Below are positions 16,237 through 20,689 of a stretch of DNA of 20,689 bases, piece by piece (position 1 is the first letter of the stretch; each line of letters begins with the position of its first letter). Source of the DNA: Burkholderiales bacterium (lineage in GTDB: Bacteria; Pseudomonadota; Gammaproteobacteria; Burkholderiales; SG8-41); assembly GCA_019746155.1 (NCBI GenBank), contig JAIESJ010000218.1, positions 1 to 20,689 of the forward strand, read 5' to 3'. The notes under the pieces were generated by a model. That model was given only the letters and a program-made list of their open reading frames with translations. It made no database searches and was not told the origin of the DNA. A program made the position numbers and the translations under genes.

Positions 16237-16274
16237 GATCCCTCCATTGGGTTTAACGGCATTTTCGAAAGCGG

Positions 16275-16303
16275 ATTATCCGCCATACTGAACCGGGTTG
16301 CAA
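16275..16303 (-). promoter_or_regulatory. fbp: Predicted sigma-70 promoter of fbp
   Basis: On the minus strand TTGCAA (16303-16298, 4 of 6) is separated by 17 bases from GATAAT (16280-16275, 5 of 6). The implied leader is about 30 bases, ending in a strong Shine-Dalgarno sequence. Confidence 0.55.
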
Positions 16304-16369
16304 CATGCCCGCTCATCTCGACCGCTCCCGGCTAAATACACCACCGCGCAGGCCGGCCTTCGCGCATTC

Positions 16370-16426
16370 GTAAGCTTCGCGTAAGTCCCGCGTAAGCCCC
16401 ATGAAAGCAACGTAAATTCATGTAAA
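16370..16426 (+). promoter_or_regulatory. Helically phased GTAAG/GTAAA direct repeats, likely response-regulator operator
   Basis: GTAAG occurs at 16370, 16381 and 16392 with exact 11-base spacing. A degenerate GAAAG follows at 16403, then GTAAA at 16412 and 16422 with a five-base spacer. OmpR/PhoB-family response regulators bind tandem direct repeats about one helical turn apart, and GTAAA-N5-GTAAA is the published form of the CpxR box in enterobacteria. Which regulator acts here is unknown. The site lies in the 273-base divergent gap, 84 bases before the secreted peptide start and over 65 bases from the fbp promoter. Confidence 0.55.
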
Positions 16427-16509
16427 AGTCGTCGCCGCAAACCAACACTGCCCGTATGCTTTCCTTCACTGATGCCGGTACTCGCCGCATCGCTTTCAAG
16501 GAGAGCATC

Positions 16510-16668
16510 ATGATTCGCAAAACCATACTTGCACTTGCGCTGGGCAGCGCGTTCGCGGTTCCGATGTCCAACGTCTACGCCGAAGGCGACGAGGAAAAGA
16601 AACCTGAGTCGCAACTGATCCTGTCGGAAGGCGACGAGGAGAAGAAGCCCGAGTCCCAGCTCGTCTGA
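16510..16668 (+). CDS. Small secreted acidic repeat peptide, function unknown
   Basis: A 52-residue precursor that I do not recognise. Residues 1-24 form a clean Sec signal peptide: a basic MIRK start, hydrophobic ILALALGSAFAVP, and a VYA cleavage motif. The predicted mature peptide is 28 residues, made of two copies of EGDEEKKPESQL separated by ILS and ending in V. The two copies (16582-16617 and 16627-16662) differ at six third-codon positions, and every change is synonymous. There are no cysteines and no hydrophobic anchor, so it is probably free in the periplasm or released. The ATG at 16510 was chosen over one at 16456 because AAGGAG lies six bases before it and the signal peptide begins there. 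The gene stands alone, with its own operator-like repeats upstream and a strong terminator downstream. Confidence 0.8.
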   Translation: MIRKTILALALGSAFAVPMSNVYAEGDEEKKPESQLILSEGDEEKKPESQLV

Positions 16669-16711
16669 GCCCTCGCCAGAATAACGGGCAAGAAACCAAT
16701 CTTGGTGGGCG

Positions 16712-16746
16712 GGCGCGCAGAGTCGAAAGACCTGTGCGCCTTTTTT
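16712..16746 (+). terminator. Rho-independent terminator of the secreted peptide gene
   Basis: GGCGCGCAG (16712-16720) pairs with CTGTGCGCC (16732-16740) with one G-U. One bulged A and an inner GTC/GAC pair closed by a GAAA tetraloop sit inside the stem. Six T follow at 16741-16746. It lies 43 bases after the peptide stop and in front of the convergent tyrS end. Confidence 0.9.
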
Positions 16747-16778
16747 ATGGACGGCTGCCCGAGGGCCCGGGGCCGATC

Positions 16779-17978
16779 CTATACAATAGTGACGCGCACG
16801 AACTTGCGCTTGCCTACCTGAAGCACGAACGGTTCGCCTTTGCCAAGCCTCAGCGCTTTGTCGCTGACTTTCTCTCCGTTCAATTTCACACCACCTTGCT
16901 CGATCATGCGCAGGGCTTCAGACGTACTGGCGGTCAAACCCGTCTGTTTCAGCACCTGCGCTATGGGGAGGCCATCACCGTCCGGGCTCAGGTTCACTTC
17001 GGGGATATTTTCAGGCACCTCGCCTTGCCTGAAGCGGGCCTCGAAATCAGCGAGAGCCGCTTCCGCCGCGGCCTTGCCGTGGAAGCGCGCGACCATTTCC
17101 TGCGCGAGCGCAACCTTGATGTCGCGGGGGTTACGCCCCTGCGCAACCTCCTGCTTCCATTTACGGATGGTTTCGGGCGGCTCAAAAGACAGCAGCTCGA
17201 TATAGCGCCACATCAGTTCGTCGGAAACCGACATCAGCTTGCCGAAAATTTCCGCAGGGCTTTCGTTGATGCCGACGTAGTTACCGAGCGACTTCGACAT
17301 CTTGTTGACGCCGTCCAGTCCTTCCAAAAGCGGCATGGTCAGTATGCACTGCGGCGGCTGGCCGAAATGCTTTTGGAGTTCGCGCCCCATCAGCAGGTTG
17401 AACTTCTGGTCGCTACCGCCGAGCTCGATGTCGCATTTGAGCACCACCGAATCATAACCCTGCACCAGCGGGTAGAGAAACTCGTGAATTGCGATCGGCT
17501 GATTGCCTTTATAGCGCTTGCTGAAATCGTCGCGCTCGAGCATGCGCGCCACGGTGTGTGTTGCGGCGAGCCGGATCATGTCGGCGGCGCCCATCCTGTC
17601 CATCCACGACGAGTTGAACACGACCTCGGTTCTGTCGCGGTCGAGAATCTTGAATACCTGATCGGTATAGGTATGGGCGTTCTGCGCCACCTCTTCGCGC
17701 GTGAGTGGCGGGCGCGTCGTATTCTTTCCGGTGGGATCGCCGATCATGCCGGTGAAATCACCGATCAGGAACAGGATATGGTGACCGAGATCCTGAAGTT
17801 GCCTGAGTTTGTTGATGAGTACCGTATGTCCGAGGTGAAGATCAGGAGCAGTAGGATCGAAACCGGCCTTGACGCGCAACGGCCGCCCGGATTTGAGCCT
17901 GTCCCTGAGTTCGGTTTCGATCAGCAGTTCGTCGCAGCCGCGTTTGATGATTTCGAGTTGTGCGTCTAGCGATGCCAT
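16779..17978 (-). CDS. tyrS: Tyrosyl-tRNA synthetase
   Basis: Class I aminoacyl-tRNA synthetase that charges tRNA-Tyr. Its 399 residues match the shorter bacterial TyrRS type. The HIGH motif is HLGH at residues 48-51, followed by GDFTGMIGDPTGK. The KMSKS motif is exact at 226-230 (KMSKSLGNYVGI). A C-terminal S4 RNA-binding domain runs from about 335 to the end (ALRMIEQGGVKLNGEKV). The gene is divergent from the M23 peptidase gene with 92 bases between starts, an arrangement common in betaproteobacteria. Its 3' end is convergent with the peptide gene; no T-tailed hairpin serving the minus strand was found after its stop. Confidence 0.97.
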   Translation of the reverse strand: MASLDAQLEIIKRGCDELLIETELRDRLKSGRPLRVKAGFDPTAPDLHLGHTVLINKLRQLQDLGHHILFLIGDFTGMIGDPTGKNTTRPPLTREEVAQNAHTYTDQVFKILDRDRTEVVFNSSWMDRMGAADMIRLAATHTVARMLERDDFSKRYKGNQPIAIHEFLYPLVQGYDSVVLKCDIELGGSDQKFNLLMGRELQKHFGQPPQCILTMPLLEGLDGVNKMSKSLGNYVGINESPAEIFGKLMSVSDELMWRYIELLSFEPPETIRKWKQEVAQGRNPRDIKVALAQEMVARFHGKAAAEAALADFEARFRQGEVPENIPEVNLSPDGDGLPIAQVLKQTGLTASTSEALRMIEQGGVKLNGEKVSDKALRLGKGEPFVLQVGKRKFVRVTIV

Positions 17979-18013
17979 GATCTTCTGTATTTCACGATGC
18001 GGAATATTGATTT

Positions 18014-18040
18014 TGCCATCAGAGAGGATTCTGCTAAGCT
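18014..18040 (+). promoter_or_regulatory. Possible promoter of the M23 peptidase-anmK operon
   Basis: An extended -10 (TGCTAAGCT, 18032-18040) lies 15 bases after TTGCCA (18014-18019). The spacer is short and the -10 imperfect, so support is modest. Confidence 0.3.
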
Positions 18041-18070
18041 TGCCGCTTAAAGAAAAAACTCAGGGAAATC

Positions 18071-19387
18071 ATGCAGCAAGCCAAAAGCGTGATTCTAGCG
18101 CAAAACCTGTTGGAGCTGGTCTCGAACAACAAACTCGGCCGACTGATCGCCATCGCGATGCTGCCTTTTGTCGGAGTAGTCGCCGCTTTCGGCATCGCCC
18201 CCGGTACCATCATCGAGCAGCCTGTTGTCGCCCAGGTCGTCGAGCAGGTCGCGCTGCCGGATTTTGCTGCGGCTTACAATCCCAATGAAGCGTTCTGGCG
18301 CGAGGAGCGTATTCAGCGCGGCGATACCCTTGCCAGCCTGCTCGCGCGTCTGCAGGTGGACGATCCCGAAGCGGTCAACACCTTGCGCGGCATGCGCGAG
18401 GCGAAGGCCTTCTACCAGCTGATCCCGGGCCGCACCATTAGCGCCAAGACCACCGCCGACGGCAAGCTTGTCGCGTTGCACTATCTCAGCGGCAACAACC
18501 TGTTTTCCGCCGAGCGCGGCGCCGGCGGCTATACCGTCAGCGAGCAGCCGATACAACTCGAGCAGCGCACTCTGATGCAGTCGGGTGAGATCAGAAGTTC
18601 GCTGTTCGCCGCCACCGATGCCGCCAATCTTTCCGACACGGTCGCCATCCAGATCGCCGACATCTTTTCCACCGACATCGACTTTCACAAAGACCTGCGC
18701 AAGGGCGACCGTTTTACCGTCGTCTACGAAGCCTTCTACCATCTGGGGGAAATCGTCAGAACGGGGCGCGTGCTGGCTGCAGAATTCATCAACCAGGGCA
18801 AGACCTACCAGGCTGTCTTTTTCCAGAACGCCGAAGGCCATGGCGGCTACTACACGCTTGACGGCAAGAACATCCGCAAGGCCTTCCTGCGGTCGCCGCT
18901 TGAATTTTCGCGCATCAGTTCCGGCTTTACCAACGCGCGCTACCATCCGGTGCTCAAGACATGGCGCGCGCACAAGGGCATCGATTACGCCGCGCCCGCC
19001 GGCACCCGCATTAAAGCCACTGCCGACGGCGTAGTCGAGTTCGCCGGCAGGCAGGGTGGCTACGGCAATCTTATAGTGCTGCGTCACCAGTCCAAATACA
19101 CCACCTGGTACGGCCATCTCTCGGGATTCGCCAAGGGCATCCGCAAGGGCAGCCGCGTCAGCCAGGGCGACGTGATCGGTTATGTCGGCGCAACGGGTCT
19201 GGCAACCGGCCCGCACCTGCACTATGAGTTCCGCATCAGCAACGTGCATCAGAACCCGTTGCGTGTCGTAATGCCTTCGGCGCCGCCAATTACAGCGGAC
19301 CAGAAACCGGCATTCGAAGCCGTCGCGCAACCGATGGCGCAACGCCTCGCCCTGCTGCGCGGAACCAATATCGCCCGCTTGGATTAG
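18071..19387 (+). CDS. M23-family murein endopeptidase (MepM/Csd3-like), membrane-anchored
   Basis: Predicted periplasmic peptidoglycan hydrolase that cuts peptide cross-links, 438 residues. A short cytosolic N-terminus precedes one membrane segment (about 25-43, LIAIAMLPFVGVVAAFGIA). Next comes an OapA/LysM-like region with IQRGDTLASLLARL (about 105-118), then a Csd3/MepM-type middle domain containing DLRKGDRFTVVYE. The C-terminal lasso peptidase domain has zinc ligands H301 and D305 (HKGIDYAAP) and H384 in HLHYE, with H382 as the catalytic partner; all are present, so it should be active. It is followed after 15 bases by anmK, and the pair makes sense: the peptidase opens the sacculus and AnmK recovers released anhydro-sugars. 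No dedicated regulator is seen. Confidence 0.93.
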   Translation: MQQAKSVILAQNLLELVSNNKLGRLIAIAMLPFVGVVAAFGIAPGTIIEQPVVAQVVEQVALPDFAAAYNPNEAFWREERIQRGDTLASLLARLQVDDPEAVNTLRGMREAKAFYQLIPGRTISAKTTADGKLVALHYLSGNNLFSAERGAGGYTVSEQPIQLEQRTLMQSGEIRSSLFAATDAANLSDTVAIQIADIFSTDIDFHKDLRKGDRFTVVYEAFYHLGEIVRTGRVLAAEFINQGKTYQAVFFQNAEGHGGYYTLDGKNIRKAFLRSPLEFSRISSGFTNARYHPVLKTWRAHKGIDYAAPAGTRIKATADGVVEFAGRQGGYGNLIVLRHQSKYTTWYGHLSGFAKGIRKGSRVSQGDVIGYVGATGLATGPHLHYEFRISNVHQNPLRVVMPSAPPITADQKPAFEAVAQPMAQRLALLRGTNIARLD

Positions 19388-19402
19388 CCTCTCCCCCCTC
19401 CG

Positions 19403-20494
19403 ATGCCCGAACTCTATGTCGGGTTGATGTCAGGCACCAGCCTTGACGGTATCGACGCCATAGTCGCCGACTTCGGCGGCACCGGTATCCGGCTGCTGCA
19501 CGGTCACTATCAGCCATTCCAGCCGCGGTTGCGTGAAAGCCTGCTCGGGCTGCACGATGAAGGGCGCAATGAACTGCACCGGGCGGCCACCCTCGCCAAC
19601 CAGCTCTCCCATGCTTATGCCGCGGCGGTCAGGACATTGATCGCGCAGGCCGGGATCAAGCCGGCGCAGATTGCCGCCATCGGCTGCCACGGCCAGACCG
19701 TGCGCCACCGCCCCGACGCCGGTTATACCCTGCAACTGGTGAACGGCGCGCGGCTCGCCGAACTCACCGGCATCACCGTAGTGTGCGATTTCCGCAGCCG
19801 TGACATTGCCGCCGGCGGCCAGGGCGCGCCACTGGTTCCCGCCTTCCACCATGCGCTTTTTCACGACGCAGGCCGTCATCGCGTGATCGTCAACATCGGC
19901 GGCATCGCAAACGTGACCGATTTGCCCCCTTCGGGCACCGTGACCGGCTTTGACTGCGGGCCCGGCAACCTGCTGCTGGACGCATGGATCATGGAAAGCA
20001 TGGGAAAACCGTTCGACGAGAACGGCGCATGGGCGGCGCAGGGCAAAATCCTGCCCAGGCTGCTTGACGCTTTGCTGGCCCATGAATTTTTCAGACTTCC
20101 GCCGCCCAAGAGCACGGGACGGGAAGCTTTCAATCTCGCATGGCTCAAGCGCACACTCTCCGGCACTGAATCTGCCGTCGACGTTCAGGCCACGCTGATC
20201 GAGCTGACCGCAAGGGGCATCGCACACGCGATCAGCGATCATTGCGGGGAGGCGCGGGAGGTTTTTGTGTGCGGCGGAGGCGCGCGTAACCAGGCACTGG
20301 TCAGCCGCCTGCGCGAATTGCTGCCGGGCGTTGGCCTCGACGCAACCGATGCGCTGGGCGTCGCTGCAGAATGGCTGGAAGCGCTGGCGTTCGCCTGGCT
20401 CGCGCTACAGGCTCTACATGGCCGCCCGGGCAACCTGCCTGGCGTAACAGGCGCAAAAGGCCCGCGCGTGCTCGGCGCAATTTACCCCGCCTGA
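19403..20494 (+). CDS. anmK: Anhydro-N-acetylmuramic acid kinase
   Basis: Cytosolic enzyme of cell-wall recycling. It hydrolyses the 1,6-anhydro ring and phosphorylates the sugar to N-acetylmuramic acid 6-phosphate with ATP. Its 363 residues match the family. ASKHA-fold motifs are visible: LMSGTSLDGID near the N-terminus (the ATP phosphate loop and the catalytic region), GCHGQTVRH, CDFRSRDIAAGGQGAPL, VNIGGIANVT, GFDCGPGN, and VFVCGGGARNQAL in the second lobe. It lies 15 bases after the M23 peptidase stop, without a strong Shine-Dalgarno sequence, so translation may be coupled. In many betaproteobacteria erpA follows; here the window ends before such a gene can be recognised. Confidence 0.97.
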   Translation: MPELYVGLMSGTSLDGIDAIVADFGGTGIRLLHGHYQPFQPRLRESLLGLHDEGRNELHRAATLANQLSHAYAAAVRTLIAQAGIKPAQIAAIGCHGQTVRHRPDAGYTLQLVNGARLAELTGITVVCDFRSRDIAAGGQGAPLVPAFHHALFHDAGRHRVIVNIGGIANVTDLPPSGTVTGFDCGPGNLLLDAWIMESMGKPFDENGAWAAQGKILPRLLDALLAHEFFRLPPPKSTGREAFNLAWLKRTLSGTESAVDVQATLIELTARGIAHAISDHCGEAREVFVCGGGARNQALVSRLRELLPGVGLDATDALGVAAEWLEALAFAWLALQALHGRPGNLPGVTGAKGPRVLGAIYPA

Positions 20495-20495
20495 A

Positions 20496-20520
20496 ATAAA
20501 AACGGGGGCAGTGCCCCCGT
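20496..20520 (-). terminator. Terminator-like hairpin after anmK, T-tailed on the minus strand
   Basis: ACGGGGGC (20502-20509) pairs with GCCCCCGT (20513-20520) around AGT. The A-rich AAATAAAAA lies on its left side, so the T tail exists on minus-strand transcripts. On the plus strand only CGTT follows. It may end a convergent gene, and only poorly anmK. Confidence 0.6.
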
Positions 20521-20689
20521 CGTTACTGACCCGGCCACAAAATCGTGCACGGGCCGTAGAGCGGGATCCCTTCCCGCCGGGGTGTCGGCTACAATCAAAG
20601 CCGTAGCTGTCGGCAAGGGATTGCCGACCTACCACTACGCACTATTGGACGGTGCCCTCAGTAACCATTCAGTGAAGTTCAAGCCGAAA
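20521..20689. other. Right-edge region: palindrome and possible 3' end of a minus-strand gene
   Basis: There is a perfect 8-bp palindrome, GTCGGCAA-GGGA-TTGCCGAC, near 20609-20628. A minus-strand frame open from the window edge ends at a TAG at 20635-20637 after 17 residues (FGLNFTEWLLRAPSNSA). That could be the tail of a convergent gene served by the hairpin at 20496-20520, but the piece is too short to identify. No plus-strand gene start is convincing here. Confidence 0.25.

Noticed and set aside
16456..16509. Upstream ATG for the secreted peptide (70 residues)
   Set aside because: It would bury the signal peptide behind 18 polar residues; the Shine-Dalgarno sequence and signal peptide both point to 16510.
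1..20689. CRISPR arrays, tRNA or rRNA genes, IS elements, prophage genes
   Set aside because: No regularly spaced repeats with spacers, cloverleaf-like sequences, transposase or phage motifs were seen on reading both strands.

Overview
The window reads as high-GC chromosomal DNA of a betaproteobacterium (Burkholderiales/Nitrosomonadales-like). This is inferred from gene content: a single ~1,900-residue tandem UvrA, a PiT transporter beside a DUF47/PhoU-like gene, a lysine-tailed SWIB protein, and the order tyrS / M23 peptidase / anmK. No phage, IS element, CRISPR array, rRNA or tRNA was seen. Most genes are ordinary housekeeping genes. The interest lies in the regulatory gaps, a small secreted peptide, repeat-derived sequence inside uvrA, and a damaged phosphate locus.

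Layout. 1-1617 (-): ettA, lacking only its last codons at the window edge. 1779-2819 (-): zinc-type alcohol dehydrogenase. It is divergent from 2985-5676 (+), a two-gene operon for a molybdenum hydroxylase: a [2Fe-2S] subunit and a Tat-exported molybdopterin subunit. The operon ends in a strong terminator (5695-5727). 5853-11576 (+): giant tandem UvrA with four ABC ATPase cassettes. Its leader holds a second terminator-like hairpin, and its coding sequence contains two stretches that look like genomic palindromic repeats read in frame. 11660-12295 (+): pdxH.

12321-13676 (-) is a phosphate-uptake operon that appears broken. pit has a +1 frameshift in a run of seven G (coding strand). The upstream DUF47 gene keeps only about 103 C-terminal residues and abuts an unrelated plus-strand fragment (13684-13874). 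13965-14276 (-): SWIB-domain protein with a lysine-rich tail. 14574-15140 (-): msrA. 15238-16236 (-): fbp, with a good promoter. 16510-16668 (+): a 52-residue precursor of a secreted acidic peptide built from two copies of a 12-residue unit. It is preceded by helically phased GTAAG/GTAAA repeats and followed by a strong terminator. 16779-17978 (-): tyrS. 18071-20494 (+): M23 peptidase and anmK, which fit together in peptidoglycan turnover and recycling. The last 195 bases hold palindromes but no secure gene.

The best candidate for something undescribed is the peptide gene at 16510-16668 with its phased operator. The two coding repeats differ at six codons, all synonymously, which implies selection on the protein. 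The next best are the repeat-derived inserts in the tandem UvrA and the decay or assembly problem in the pit-DUF47 locus.
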